Source: Saprospiraceae bacterium (lineage in GTDB: Bacteria > Bacteroidota > Bacteroidia > Chitinophagales > Saprospiraceae). Taken from it: a stretch of 64,000 nt of DNA. Of the stretch, positions 10,062 through 20,488 are shown in pieces. Below the pieces are notes generated by a model. That model did no database searches and was not told where the DNA came from. It saw only the letters and a program-made list of their open reading frames with translations. The DNA lies in assembly GCA_016717265.1 (NCBI GenBank), contig JADKFX010000001.1, positions 1,686,501 to 1,750,500 of the forward strand. The letters are read 5' to 3'. Position 1 is the stretch's first letter. Each line of letters begins with the position of its first letter. Both the position numbers and the translations under genes were made by a program.

Positions 10062-11690
10062 ATGCGAATGCTCAACTTGAAATTGTCTCTGATTATTATT
10101 TTAATTGGCTTTTGGATTCAGTGCCAAAGTCAGAAGATGGATTCATTTTTATTGGGTAACATTTCATTTTTATCTTCCCAGCATGTTTATGTAAAATTTG
10201 AGAATACAAATACTATTAAAATTGGAGATACTTTGTTTGTTAAAAATGAAGCCCAGTTGAATCCAGCTTTAATAGTAGTAAACAGATCTTCTGTTTCCTG
10301 TGTTTGTAAGCGAATTTCAGATCATGTTTTTAAAGTTACGGATGTTTTGGTTAGCAAAGTTGCGATTTCGGAAATCAAAAAACCCTTAAAAAAAATTCTG
10401 GATACATCCATTGTAAAATCTGAAAATACAATACAAGATACAAAGCCAGCTACTCAAAATATTATAAGGAGTAAATTAAAGAAAAATTATAAAGGAAGAA
10501 TTTCTGCTTCTTCGTATTCAAATTTAGGCGGCTCATATAATTCAAATACAAGGCTTAGTTATTCGTTTTCATTTAATGCTGATCAAATTAGTAATTCAAA
10601 GTTTTCTGTAGAAACCTATATTAACTTCAGACACAGAATAAATGAATGGGATGTAGTAAAGTCAAATATGTATGATGCGCTAAAAATTTATAGTCTTTCT
10701 GTTTCCTATGCATTAAGCCCTACAACCTTAATTTCATTAGGTAGAAAAATCAATTCTAATGCTTCTAGTATTGGAGTAATTGATGGAATTCAAGCTGAAA
10801 AAAAGTTGAATAAATTTTTAGTTGGTGCCTGGGTGGGTTCTAGACCTGATGATTCGGATTATCGATTGAATCCAAAATTATTCCAATATGGAGTTTATAC
10901 AGGATTTAGTACGGATCCCGCTAAAGATAGAAATACGCAGAATACCTTAGCTTTTGTTGAACAAACAAATCGAGGAAATACAGATCGAAGATTTATTTAT
11001 CTTCAGCATACCAGTACTGTGTTTAAAGATCTTTATCTTTTTGCATCTGGCGAAATGGATCTTTTTAGAAAAGTAAATGAAAAACCAGAGATGGTTGCAA
11101 AAATGACGAATCTCTATGTTTCATTGAGATATAGAGCATCCAGAAAGTTATCTTTTACAACGGCATATGATGCTCGATCAAATATTATTTATTATGAAAC
11201 GTATGAACCAAGTTTAATTGATCGGTTATTACATGAAACAGAAACACGTCAAGGATTGCGATTTAATGTTAATTACAGACCATTCAAATTAATTAATATT
11301 GGGGTAAGTTCAAGTTTTCGATTTCAAGCAGACCAATTGAATAAAGTAAATAATTTAAATGTTTATTTAAATTGTAATCAAATACCAGGAATCAAAGTAT
11401 CTACTTCTTTGACTGCAAATTTTCTTAAAACGAATTATTTAAATACCTGGCAGATAGGATGGCGATGCTCAAAGGATTTGTTTAAGGGCTTTTTGAATTT
11501 AGAATTTAATTTGCGGAGAGTAGAATATCGTTATGCTTATATTGAAAAGCCAATAACGCAAAATATGCTTGGCTTCAATTTTTCAACCAGGTTGACCCGA
11601 ATGACATATTTGAGTTTATACTATGAGGGTACATTTGATGCAGCGGAGTCATATCATCGACTGGATTCCAAAATTATGTGGAGATTTTAA
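10062..11690 (+). CDS. Predicted outer membrane beta-barrel protein
   Basis: A 542-residue protein with a signal peptide (about residues 1-24), an N-terminal soluble part to about residue 110 that resembles a small beta domain, a basic linker, and a long C-terminal region of alternating hydrophobic/polar strands rich in Tyr, Arg and Asn that ends in a terminal aromatic (MWRF). This is typical of a transmembrane beta-barrel. It begins 15 bp after the 67-heme gene and is probably in the same operon. By analogy with porin-cytochrome complexes, it may be the outer membrane pore through which heme proteins contact the outside. I see no sequence similarity to MtrB that I can defend, so the functional link is inference from context. 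Confidence 0.68.
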   Translation: MRMLNLKLSLIIILIGFWIQCQSQKMDSFLLGNISFLSSQHVYVKFENTNTIKIGDTLFVKNEAQLNPALIVVNRSSVSCVCKRISDHVFKVTDVLVSKVAISEIKKPLKKILDTSIVKSENTIQDTKPATQNIIRSKLKKNYKGRISASSYSNLGGSYNSNTRLSYSFSFNADQISNSKFSVETYINFRHRINEWDVVKSNMYDALKIYSLSVSYALSPTTLISLGRKINSNASSIGVIDGIQAEKKLNKFLVGAWVGSRPDDSDYRLNPKLFQYGVYTGFSTDPAKDRNTQNTLAFVEQTNRGNTDRRFIYLQHTSTVFKDLYLFASGEMDLFRKVNEKPEMVAKMTNLYVSLRYRASRKLSFTTAYDARSNIIYYETYEPSLIDRLLHETETRQGLRFNVNYRPFKLINIGVSSSFRFQADQLNKVNNLNVYLNCNQIPGIKVSTSLTANFLKTNYLNTWQIGWRCSKDLFKGFLNLEFNLRRVEYRYAYIEKPITQNMLGFNFSTRLTRMTYLSLYYEGTFDAAESYHRLDSKIMWRF

Positions 11691-11784
11691 TAATTTTATT
11701 AAATACCTCGGATTATATAATTTTATTAAAATCAATTACATCTTGTACTTTTACAATACTTTTATAATTTAAGAATCTAATATT

Positions 11785-12525
11785 ATGTGTCAAAAGCTGT
11801 TTTTATTAATGAGTATCACGTTTAGTTTATTAGCATGTGACTCTAAACCAAAAGTGATTCAGAAAGTTTCCTCTGAAAATTCTGGTAGCCTTTCTAAAAG
11901 TCCTGAGTCGAATGAAGGCGAAACACACAAGGTTACTATTGAAGAAGTTTTGCAAGCGAAGCGCTATACATATCTAAAGGTTAAAGAAGGCGAAGAACCT
12001 TATTGGATTGCAATTGCAAAAATGGAAATTGATAAAAATGCAACATATTACTACAGTGGTGGACTTAAGATGAGAAATTTTCAAAGTACGGATTTCGATC
12101 GGGTATTTGAAGAAGTTACCTTAGTTTCAAAAATTGGTAAAACTGCAGACCTAAGCACAGGTAGTGCATTAGATCAGGCTTTTTCTAAAGTTCAAAAAGA
12201 CGAGCAAACTACACTTGAAATTAAAAATGTTAAACCTGAAAAAGGTAGTATAGCTATAGCCGATTTATTTAAGAACAAAGAAAAATATGAAGGCAAGACA
12301 ATTCTTGTTAAAGGTCAATGCGTAAAGATTAATCCGCAAATTATGGGTCGCAATTGGATCCATTTAAAAGATGGTTCTGGTGGAACCTTCGATCTAACGG
12401 TTACTACTCAGGAGCATATTGAACTTGGATCTGTTGTATTATTCGAAGGCAAAATTGCTTTGAATAAAGATTTCGGAGCAGGTTATTTCTTTAATATCAT
12501 TATGGAAGAAGCTATTTTGAAATAA
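11785..12525 (+). CDS. Lipoprotein with C-terminal OB-fold-like domain
   Basis: A 246-residue lipoprotein. The signal peptide ends in the lipobox LLAC (Cys18). A low-complexity Ser/Glu linker follows, then a repeat-like beta region (TYLKVKEGEEPYWIAIAK) and a C-terminal domain with GKTILVKGQCVKI, WIHLKDGSGG and VVLFEGKIALNKDFGAGY, a pattern I associate with OB-fold (tRNA_anti-like) lipoproteins often found near cytochrome or nitrite/nitrous oxide gene sets in Bacteroidota. No heme motif is present. It lies downstream of the barrel gene in the same orientation, 94 bp away, so it may belong to the electron-transfer block. The function is unknown. Confidence 0.6.
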   Translation: MCQKLFLLMSITFSLLACDSKPKVIQKVSSENSGSLSKSPESNEGETHKVTIEEVLQAKRYTYLKVKEGEEPYWIAIAKMEIDKNATYYYSGGLKMRNFQSTDFDRVFEEVTLVSKIGKTADLSTGSALDQAFSKVQKDEQTTLEIKNVKPEKGSIAIADLFKNKEKYEGKTILVKGQCVKINPQIMGRNWIHLKDGSGGTFDLTVTTQEHIELGSVVLFEGKIALNKDFGAGYFFNIIMEEAILK

Positions 12526-12572
12526 CATATCAAAATTCATTCTTTAGAATTCATAAATTAGCGAATCAAAAT

Positions 12573-15500
12573 TTATTCTTTTACATTTGATTTACTGGTA
12601 TATTTTCTTTGTTTCCAAAATGCCAGTATGCTGATGAGTATTAAAGTTCCAAAAGTGTAGTACACAAAATTTGGAATTGGAACTGGATCGCCAGCTGCAT
12701 ATGAATGTAAACCTGAAAGATAATAATTGACTCCATAATAGGTCATTAATACGGAAGCAAATCCAAAGAGTGTAGCTAAATTAAAACTATACAAGCCTTG
12801 GATTCCAGGTATAAATCGCATATGAAGTATAAATGAATATACAAGGATGGTTACTAATGCCCATGTTTCTTTGGCATCCCATCCCCAGTAACGACCCCAG
12901 GATTCATTCGCCCAAACACCACCTAAATAAGTTCCAATACTCAACATAAACAAGCCACCAATCAATGTTTTTTCACTAACAAAAGTCATTTCTTTTATTA
13001 TTCTGAAAATGCGATCCTGATTATTATTTGATAATAATATCATAAGTACAAGATTAAGCATTCCAATCAAAGCACCTAAAACTAAAAATCCATAACTCCC
13101 AGCTTCTAAAGAAACATGGATTGTAAGCCAATAGGATTTTAAAACTGGAACCAAAGGCGTAATTTCTGGATCCAGAAAACTTAAACCAGCAACCATAAGA
13201 ACTACGGAAGATAGAATCGTGGTAGCACTTAATCCACCTAATGATTTTCTAGTAAAAATTAAGCCTGCAAGGATCGTCGTCCAGGCAATATAAATCATGG
13301 ATTCATAACCATTACTCCAGGGCGCTCTTCCAGAAACATACCATCTTAGTCCTAAGCCGGTAGTATGAAAAAGAAAGCCAAGAATTAACATGCTAAAACA
13401 AATGGTATATGGAATTTTTAAATTGATTTTGATATTAAAAACAGAAATAAATAATAAGCTTAAAAAAATCAATCCCAAAAGTCCATACCATTTTCCTAAC
13501 ACAGAAAAAATATTTGTTTTATTTAGAATAAGTTCTGCTTGTACTTTTTGTTTTGAAATTAAAACTTCACCACCATTTTGTTGCTGATATTGATGAATCG
13601 TTTTCAATAATTCATTTGCTAATTGGTAGTCATTGGTATTTGCAGCTTCTTGTAAGGTGACCATATATGCAGGATAAAATTTTTTGAGGGTTTCAGAAAG
13701 TTGATCCGTGCGATGCTGGTGCTCAATATCAGTTGGAGATAACCAGGTAAAATTAGGATCCTCTGGTATAGGATATATTTTTAACAAGCCTCCTGAAAAA
13801 ATCATTCCACAAATATTTACACGTTCATCCAGTTTTAGCAATTCTTTTTCATAAGTGCTTCTGTCTTTTGGCATCATATTATATGCTTTTTGCACTTCAT
13901 CTTTTAATAAATATTCCCCTTTTAAATTAAAAAAATCTTTATAAGCTGTAAATGAATTTTTCGTATTCAGTAAATTTTTAATGTTATCGTTTTCACCAAT
14001 TTTAAGAAAAGGAACCTTAGTCCAAATTTCCGGAAAGGAAGCCATTCCTAATAATACCTGATCGGAATTTTGACCCTGATAACTTTCTTTTCTGCTTATT
14101 TTTCTGAGCAATTCACTAGACAATGTATTTATTGGCTTAATACGACCATTCATATCTTGAACCAATACTTTTCCCCATGCATCTGCGTGGGCTTTATCAA
14201 TGATCGGTAAAGAAATATCAATTTTTTGTTGCGCAGTTAGCGAAAGTGCACAAATATTCAATATGAACAATAAAGGAATCACATTTGTACTTGATCGTAA
14301 TCTATTAATTTTCTCACTTAATAAAGTGAATCTGCTAATTGGACTAAATAAAGTAAATAGCATACCAAGCGTTAAAAGGATATATCCTAAGTATGAAATC
14401 CTGGTTCCCCAAGCATCATGATTTACACTGAGATATGTCCCTAATTCATCTTGATCAAAGGAAGATTGAAAAAAACGAAAACCATCGTAATCCAAAATAT
14501 GATTCATAAAAATTCGATGTTCTTCTTTATGATTTGAACGGTTATCAATTAATGTTACTTCACTTGCATAGGATGAAGCGCTATTGGTGCCTGGATATCT
14601 ATCCATAATAAAATCTCGTAATTTTATAGAGAATGGGATTTCCATTTGTTTAGCTCCATAAGCGAATAAAAATTCTGTATCCCCTAACTGAACTTGTTGT
14701 ATTTGTCCGGGTCCGCTTGCATTTCCATAAACATAAAAACTGGTTTCCTCTCCATTTTTAGTTATGTTTAAATGCAGACCTCCTAGACTTTCTCCTTTCA
14801 TTTTCCTTGAGGAAGAAGTTAATTCTAATTTTGCTTTAGGATTAAAATCTCCAATGACAAAATTGGTTTCTCCACCAGAGTATAAAGATCTTAATAATAA
14901 AGGTTGATAGGATCCTGGAATTACGGAATCCCTTTTTTGTGTGGCCATTTGCATTTGCGACAAAGCAACCGGTGTGTTAAAATAGAGTGTATCGTTTTGA
15001 TATTTAATATTAATTGCTTGTGCTAATTCAGTCTTTCCAAAATTAAAAACGGTTCCTCTGAATTTTTTTGTTTCGCCAGCATGTAAATAATATTCTTCCC
15101 GACCTTGCATTCCACCAATTACAATTTTTAGAGTCGGCAAACCTGCATCATCCGTAACCATAATATGCTGTGGGTTGGGAATAAAATCCAACACTTTAAG
15201 TTCTAGAAGATCTTGTTCGATTTGATAGGTTCTTTTAAATTTATTATTTCCTAAAGAAGCAAACAAAACCTTTTCATCAATGCGGTATTTATTTCCTTTG
15301 TTATTAACTTCAAATTGGAGATAGGTTTCTGAAGATAGAAATTCGTTGGAACTTTCATTTTCTCGAATATGCATAATACCTTCAAAACTTGAGTATCGGG
15401 TTATTGCCGAACCTAAAAGAATTACAATAATCGATGCATGAAAGGTTAGAATGCTCCATTTTTTCTGTTGAATCATCCTGTATTTGAAGATATTAGCAAT

Positions 15501-15701
15501 AATGGTGATACCAAATAATAACAACAATAATTCAAACCACCAGGATTTGAAAACGACTTTTTGAGCTGCCGATGTCCCATAATCATTTTCAATAAAAGTT
15601 GCAGCCCCAATGGCAATAGCAAATAAAATCAAATATAAACCAGCCGAGCGTGTAGAAACCAGGCCATCATAAATTTTCATTAAAAATTTCATATAATTCA
15701 T
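12573..15701 (-). CDS. ccsBA: Fused ResB-CcsA cytochrome c maturation protein (System II)
   Basis: A 1042-residue polytopic membrane protein. The N-terminal third (spans near residues 20-35, 52-68 and 85-100, then a large periplasmic domain and a span near 430) resembles ResB/CcsB. A periplasmic insert covers about residues 490-730. The C-terminal part has eight or so spans and the tryptophan-rich heme-handling segment WANESWGRYWGWDAKETWA near residues 925-945, the diagnostic WWD motif of CcsA. The conserved HVSLEAGSYG and LHSYAAG histidines are candidate external heme ligands. Such fusions attach heme to apocytochromes at CXXCH. It converges on the multiheme operon, and with 90 heme sites encoded next door the functional link is strong. 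Confidence 0.9.
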   Translation of the reverse strand: MNYMKFLMKIYDGLVSTRSAGLYLILFAIAIGAATFIENDYGTSAAQKVVFKSWWFELLLLLFGITIIANIFKYRMIQQKKWSILTFHASIIVILLGSAITRYSSFEGIMHIRENESSNEFLSSETYLQFEVNNKGNKYRIDEKVLFASLGNNKFKRTYQIEQDLLELKVLDFIPNPQHIMVTDDAGLPTLKIVIGGMQGREEYYLHAGETKKFRGTVFNFGKTELAQAINIKYQNDTLYFNTPVALSQMQMATQKRDSVIPGSYQPLLLRSLYSGGETNFVIGDFNPKAKLELTSSSRKMKGESLGGLHLNITKNGEETSFYVYGNASGPGQIQQVQLGDTEFLFAYGAKQMEIPFSIKLRDFIMDRYPGTNSASSYASEVTLIDNRSNHKEEHRIFMNHILDYDGFRFFQSSFDQDELGTYLSVNHDAWGTRISYLGYILLTLGMLFTLFSPISRFTLLSEKINRLRSSTNVIPLLFILNICALSLTAQQKIDISLPIIDKAHADAWGKVLVQDMNGRIKPINTLSSELLRKISRKESYQGQNSDQVLLGMASFPEIWTKVPFLKIGENDNIKNLLNTKNSFTAYKDFFNLKGEYLLKDEVQKAYNMMPKDRSTYEKELLKLDERVNICGMIFSGGLLKIYPIPEDPNFTWLSPTDIEHQHRTDQLSETLKKFYPAYMVTLQEAANTNDYQLANELLKTIHQYQQQNGGEVLISKQKVQAELILNKTNIFSVLGKWYGLLGLIFLSLLFISVFNIKINLKIPYTICFSMLILGFLFHTTGLGLRWYVSGRAPWSNGYESMIYIAWTTILAGLIFTRKSLGGLSATTILSSVVLMVAGLSFLDPEITPLVPVLKSYWLTIHVSLEAGSYGFLVLGALIGMLNLVLMILLSNNNQDRIFRIIKEMTFVSEKTLIGGLFMLSIGTYLGGVWANESWGRYWGWDAKETWALVTILVYSFILHMRFIPGIQGLYSFNLATLFGFASVLMTYYGVNYYLSGLHSYAAGDPVPIPNFVYYTFGTLILISILAFWKQRKYTSKSNVKE

Positions 15702-15896
15702 TTGTGTTTACAGCGTCTTACTATGTAAGGTAAAATTAATGAAAATACCTGTAAATTAAGGATTTATCAAATAAGAATTAGCTTAAAATAACAATCATTA
15801 ACAAGAAATTTAGTGCCTTTTTAACAGGAATTAAATCTGCTAACAAACTCGTTCATGCTTTATTAACTTTGCACACTCAAATAAATTATAAAGTAT

Positions 15897-17495
15897 ATGA
15901 TAAGTGCAATAAATATCAGCCTGGCTTACGGTAAAAGGATCCTGTTTGACGAAGTCAATATTGGCTTTACAAAAGGGAATTGCTATGGAATTATAGGAGC
16001 TAATGGAGCTGGTAAAAGTACCTTTCTAAAAATATTGAGTGGAGAAATTTCACCAAATAAGGGGAGTGTTGAAATTAGTCCAGGAGAACGGATTGCAGTT
16101 TTGAAACAAAATCAGTTTGAATTTGATAATCATTCTTTATTGCATACCGTATTGATAGGCCATAAACGAATGTGGAAATTAATTCAAGAGCGGGAAGCCT
16201 TGTATGCGAAACCAGATTTTAGTGAAAAAGATGGGAATGTAGCTGCTCAGTTGGAAGAGGAATTTGGAGAAATCGGTGGCTATATGGCCGAAAGTGAAGC
16301 AGGATCCATGTTGAGTTCACTCGGTGTTGATGAAAATTTACATTATAACTCCATGAGTGAAGTCCCTACAAATGTAAAAGTGAGGGTTTTATTAGCACAG
16401 GCTTTATTTGGTAATCCTGATATTCTATTACTTGATGAGCCTACGAATGGATTAGATGTTGAAACCATTAATTGGTTGGAGAATTTTTTAGCAGAATATG
16501 AAAATGTTGTTATTGTAGTAAGTCACGACCGACATTTTTTGGATGCAGTTTGTACCCATGTGGCGGATGTTGATCGACAGAAAATTGCAGTTTATACAGG
16601 GAATTATAGTTTTTGGTATGAATCCAGTCAATTAGCTTCTCGTCAAATAGCAGATAAAAACAAAAAAGTAGAAGATCGTCGCAAAGAATTATTGGATTTT
16701 ATTGCTCGATTTTCAGCCAATGCCTCAAAGAGTAAACAAGCCACATCAAGAAAAAAGGCATTGGAGAAGTTAAAAGTAGAAGATATACAACCTTCGTCCC
16801 GAAAATATCCAGGTATCATTTTTAAAGCCGAACGAGAAGTAGGAGATCAAATTTTAAAAGTGGAACATCTTACAGCAACTTCCTCTGAACGGAATTTATT
16901 TGGGGACATTTCATTTATTTTAAACAAAGGAGATAAAGTCGCTATTCTTGCAAAGGATCAAATGGCAGTACACCAATTTTTTGATATTTTAGCAGGAAAA
17001 CAAAAAGCAGATTCAGGAAGTTTTGAATGGGGTACTACGATTTCGAAAGCATATTTACCAGTAGATATTTCAGAATTTTTTGTTGAAGATTTGCAATTAA
17101 TGGATTGGTTAAGGCAATATGTCCCACCAACAATTACAGATGTAGATGAAGTTTTTTTAAGAGGATATTTAGGCAGAATGTTATTTAGCGGAGATGAAGT
17201 ATTGAAAAAATGTAAAGTCCTAAGCGGAGGTGAAAAAGTTCGTGCTATGTTGAGTATGATGATGCTGCAGAGCCCTAATTTATTGCTTTTAGACGAACCA
17301 ACAAATCATCTGGACCTTGAAAGTATTCAAGCATTTAATGAAAACATGATAGCCTATAATGGGATTGTTTTAATCAGTTCGCATGACCATACTTTTTTGC
17401 AAACTGTATGTAATCGGATCATAGAATTAACACCAAATGGATGTTTTGATAAGTTGATGAGCTTTGATGAATATTTAGAAAGAAAGGAAAAGTAA
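15897..17495 (+). CDS. ABC-F family ATPase (YbiT/EttA-like)
   Basis: A 532-residue soluble protein with two ABC ATPase domains and no membrane spans, typical of ABC-F translation factors. Domain 1 has Walker A GANGAGKST (about residue 34) and Walker B DILLLDEPTNGLD. Its signature is degenerate (SEVPTNVKVRV), as I recall for YbiT-like members. The charged linker is at about residues 245-300. Domain 2 has a degenerate P-loop (LAKDQMAVHQF) but intact LSGGEKVRAMLS and NLLLLDEPTNHLD. These proteins act at the ribosomal E site. It stands alone between divergent and convergent neighbours. A TAACTTTG element at 15864-15871 is a plausible -7 box. Confidence 0.88.
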   Translation: MISAINISLAYGKRILFDEVNIGFTKGNCYGIIGANGAGKSTFLKILSGEISPNKGSVEISPGERIAVLKQNQFEFDNHSLLHTVLIGHKRMWKLIQEREALYAKPDFSEKDGNVAAQLEEEFGEIGGYMAESEAGSMLSSLGVDENLHYNSMSEVPTNVKVRVLLAQALFGNPDILLLDEPTNGLDVETINWLENFLAEYENVVIVVSHDRHFLDAVCTHVADVDRQKIAVYTGNYSFWYESSQLASRQIADKNKKVEDRRKELLDFIARFSANASKSKQATSRKKALEKLKVEDIQPSSRKYPGIIFKAEREVGDQILKVEHLTATSSERNLFGDISFILNKGDKVAILAKDQMAVHQFFDILAGKQKADSGSFEWGTTISKAYLPVDISEFFVEDLQLMDWLRQYVPPTITDVDEVFLRGYLGRMLFSGDEVLKKCKVLSGGEKVRAMLSMMMLQSPNLLLLDEPTNHLDLESIQAFNENMIAYNGIVLISSHDHTFLQTVCNRIIELTPNGCFDKLMSFDEYLERKEK

Positions 17496-17517
17496 ACAAG
17501 AATATTTTCAGGAACTG

Positions 17518-20328
17518 CTACTGTTCAATTTTAATTTCAATACCTTCTTTCTTTTGGGCAGAAAAACCGCGAATGGAATATGCTAATTGTAACATCGCAT
17601 ATCGACCTAAAACATTGCTTCTTTGTTCTTCTATATAATTTTGTTGACTGGTCCTTTGGATTCCCCGGTTTTTATTGAGCAAGTCAAATACTTTACACTG
17701 TACTTTTAGTTTATTATCCTTTAGAAACAAATGTGAAATACTGATTTCCCAAAGTGGAATTGTGATTTTTTCACTGAATTGACTTGAAGTATAGGTTTTA
17801 ATTTCAAAATTTGATTTTATTGTAATTTTTTTAATTGGATTCAATGTTAAATCAGCATAAATTCCAGCTTCCCTAAAATTTTGGCTATTTATAAGGCTTT
17901 TGGAATATTGGGTTTTGTTATTCACTATTTTCCAACCAAGGATTACATCCATTTGTTCTTTGTTTCGGTTTTCTATTGAAAAATTGATGGTATATTTTTT
18001 ACGAGTAGTCTCATTTTTATCAGCATTGATGAAAATAATGCCATTTGAAAATGCAGTTCCTAATTTTATACGAGCATTTATTTTTAAAGGCCTAATCGGT
18101 GTATTGAAATCTATACCACCACGAATGCTTCTTTCATAGGGCACGTTTGCAGGTTTAATCGTGCGACGAAAAATGGAGTCTACATATATGACATCCGTTA
18201 TTTTGTTTTTTATATAGCTGCCACTTAAATTTGCAAATACACTGGTAAAATTGAATTGATCATATAAAAAATAGCTCGCTGTTAATAGATGATTATACTC
18301 GGGGTCCAAGTCAGGATTGCCAACATAAATATTCAAAGGATCAGAATTTATTTCAATAGGTTGTAACTGTTCGATTGCAGGTGGTTGTAGATTTGTTTCA
18401 TACTCAACATTTAAGTGATTCATAGTTCCAAAGTCAAATTGGCTAAATAATGTTGGATATAAGTGGAAGTATTTTTTGCTTAAAGCTCCTTCATTTTGAG
18501 TAAGTATTTTACCATCCAGAGTATTAAATTGCATTTTTAAACCTGCAGTTAAATAATATTTATTTTTTTTCACCAGGACATTTAATCCTGCACTATTTGT
18601 TTGAAAAGTACTTTGATACTTTTTAGATTGTAGTTCATTTTTTAGTTCAAGTTTAGTACTCAGAATATCAAAGTATTCATTCTCTGTGGTATTTTGTAAG
18701 TTTGAATGGCTGGCAGTTAATTCTATATATTTTTTATAACCTATGGGCTCTGTAAAACTAACGGAACCTTCATATTGGTAATTATTTTCTGTCGATGGTT
18801 GTCTTTGAATGAGACTATCAGAAATATTTCCAATTATAAAATATTGGTTAACGGATGCTAGAAATCCATTCTTAGTATTCTTTTGTGCCATGCCAGAAAG
18901 GTTAGCTATGAATGATCTTCCTGCCTTTTTTATTTTTTTCATCCAAGTCAATGCAGTATTAAATTTATACCTATTGGATAGCCATGTGCTTTCTGTTTTG
19001 CCTGTGTTGAGGAGGTTTGATGGGTCTTGCGTGGTTTGTGTGTTCAATGAATTCTCAAGTTTTGTATTGGGATATAATCCCTGAATTCTAAAAATTAATT
19101 TTTGTGAAGAATCCAGTTTGTGTTTTATGAGTAGGTTTATACTTGGACTGCTATTGGCAGAATATTGCCTTTTATTTTCAGAGCTTGTAAAATATTCAGA
19201 ATCCACTGTATTTTGTCTGATATTCATTTGCTGAAGCGTATTTGCAAAGTTTGTATAAAACAGACTTCCTGTAAATTCGGTTTTAGAACTAATATCTTTG
19301 GAATAATTAAGACCACCAGAATATGATTTTTGAATTCCAGGTATTTGACCCGTTCCTACTAAAGGAATTCCAGAACCCGTATTTATTTCAAGCTTATAGC
19401 GTCCTCCACTTCCAGACATAAAGGCACCGAGACCGCCCATAAAATCAATATATTCCTGCATCGAAAATCCCGGATCATTCAGGTTATTTGCACTGCCAAT
19501 GAAGGATGCTCTGGAGCTTGTATTGAATTGGTTTAAGTTTATTTTTGCTAATCCTTTGGCATGGGTCCCGATCCCTCCCGTTGCACTTCCAAAGTAGCCA
19601 TTTTTTTTATTTTCTTTGAGTTGAAGGTTAATTGTTTTTTCACTTCTTCCATCATCAACACCCGTAAATGCTGATTGATCTGATTTTTTATCAAAAACCT
19701 GGACTTTATCAATTGCATCTGCTTCAAGATTTTTAGTAGCAATGCGCGTATCTTTTCCAAAAAATTCCTTTCCATCAACCATAACATTTTCTACTGTTTC
19801 TCCATAAGCTTTTACCGTTCCATCCCGTTCCACTTCTACACCTGGAAGTTTTTTTAGTAAGTCCTCAACCAAATCACCAGCTTCTACTTTAAAAGCTGCG
19901 GTATTATATTCGATCGTATCTTTTCCATATTTTATAGGACTTACAGTTGCTCGTATTTCAAGTTCCGGTAAAATATAATTTTGTGATTGTAAGTTTATGA
20001 TCCCTAAGTTTACATTCGGAATTGTGTTTTTAATTTCTACTTTAAGCCAATGCGTCTTATATCCAATGTAACTTATAGATATTAAATAACTGCCTTGATT
20101 TATTTTTTCAAAAGTAAATTTACCCATCTCATTTGTTTGTACAAACTTTAGCATGGCGGAATCGACCGGGTCTAGCAAAATTACAGATGTTTGAACTAAA
20201 GCTTGGCCCTTAGTATCTAAAATTTGACCAGATATCTGACCAGATTGTGTTTTCGCAGTCAAGGCTACCAAGAAAATCAGGATCGAGGTATACGTTTTTA
20301 TGAATAGAAAATTCATATAATTTGTCAT
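17518..20328 (-). CDS. CarboxypepD_reg / TonB-type outer membrane beta-barrel protein
   Basis: A 936-residue exported protein: signal peptide (about residues 1-27, ending AKT), a carboxypeptidase-regulatory-like domain (GQILDTKGQALVQTSVILL, IGYKTHWLKVEI), a plug-like region (VEDLLKKLPGVEVERDGTVKAYGE, KDTRIATKNLEADAIDKVQVFDKK) and a long C-terminal barrel in the OMP_b-brl_3 style (NVEYETNLQPPAIEQLQP, VGNPDLDPEYNH). The family takes up or handles unknown ligands at the outer membrane. It shares orientation with a downstream-type partner of the GLPGLI family (20489-21241, upstream in transcription), and a kinase/regulator pair lies divergently beyond, an arrangement I have seen for envelope-stress or peptide-responsive loci in Bacteroidota. 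Confidence 0.85.
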   Translation of the reverse strand: MTNYMNFLFIKTYTSILIFLVALTAKTQSGQISGQILDTKGQALVQTSVILLDPVDSAMLKFVQTNEMGKFTFEKINQGSYLISISYIGYKTHWLKVEIKNTIPNVNLGIINLQSQNYILPELEIRATVSPIKYGKDTIEYNTAAFKVEAGDLVEDLLKKLPGVEVERDGTVKAYGETVENVMVDGKEFFGKDTRIATKNLEADAIDKVQVFDKKSDQSAFTGVDDGRSEKTINLQLKENKKNGYFGSATGGIGTHAKGLAKINLNQFNTSSRASFIGSANNLNDPGFSMQEYIDFMGGLGAFMSGSGGRYKLEINTGSGIPLVGTGQIPGIQKSYSGGLNYSKDISSKTEFTGSLFYTNFANTLQQMNIRQNTVDSEYFTSSENKRQYSANSSPSINLLIKHKLDSSQKLIFRIQGLYPNTKLENSLNTQTTQDPSNLLNTGKTESTWLSNRYKFNTALTWMKKIKKAGRSFIANLSGMAQKNTKNGFLASVNQYFIIGNISDSLIQRQPSTENNYQYEGSVSFTEPIGYKKYIELTASHSNLQNTTENEYFDILSTKLELKNELQSKKYQSTFQTNSAGLNVLVKKNKYYLTAGLKMQFNTLDGKILTQNEGALSKKYFHLYPTLFSQFDFGTMNHLNVEYETNLQPPAIEQLQPIEINSDPLNIYVGNPDLDPEYNHLLTASYFLYDQFNFTSVFANLSGSYIKNKITDVIYVDSIFRRTIKPANVPYERSIRGGIDFNTPIRPLKINARIKLGTAFSNGIIFINADKNETTRKKYTINFSIENRNKEQMDVILGWKIVNNKTQYSKSLINSQNFREAGIYADLTLNPIKKITIKSNFEIKTYTSSQFSEKITIPLWEISISHLFLKDNKLKVQCKVFDLLNKNRGIQRTSQQNYIEEQRSNVLGRYAMLQLAYSIRGFSAQKKEGIEIKIEQ

Positions 20329-20488
20329 TAATTTATTTTCAATAATATATACTTATTTATTATCTATAGGGATAGAACGCGACGTGCTGGAATTTTCTTT
20401 AGCTGCTTGAAATACTGGAGTTTAGGGTGTTTCATAAGCAAATTAACTTAATTTCTGGAATGACTTGAATTAAGTTTGATTTATATTT

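Noticed and set aside
15897..17495. Missing LSGGQ signature in the first ATPase domain as a possible defect.
   Set aside because: A degenerate first signature is, to my knowledge, normal for YbiT-like ABC-F proteins, and the rest is intact.
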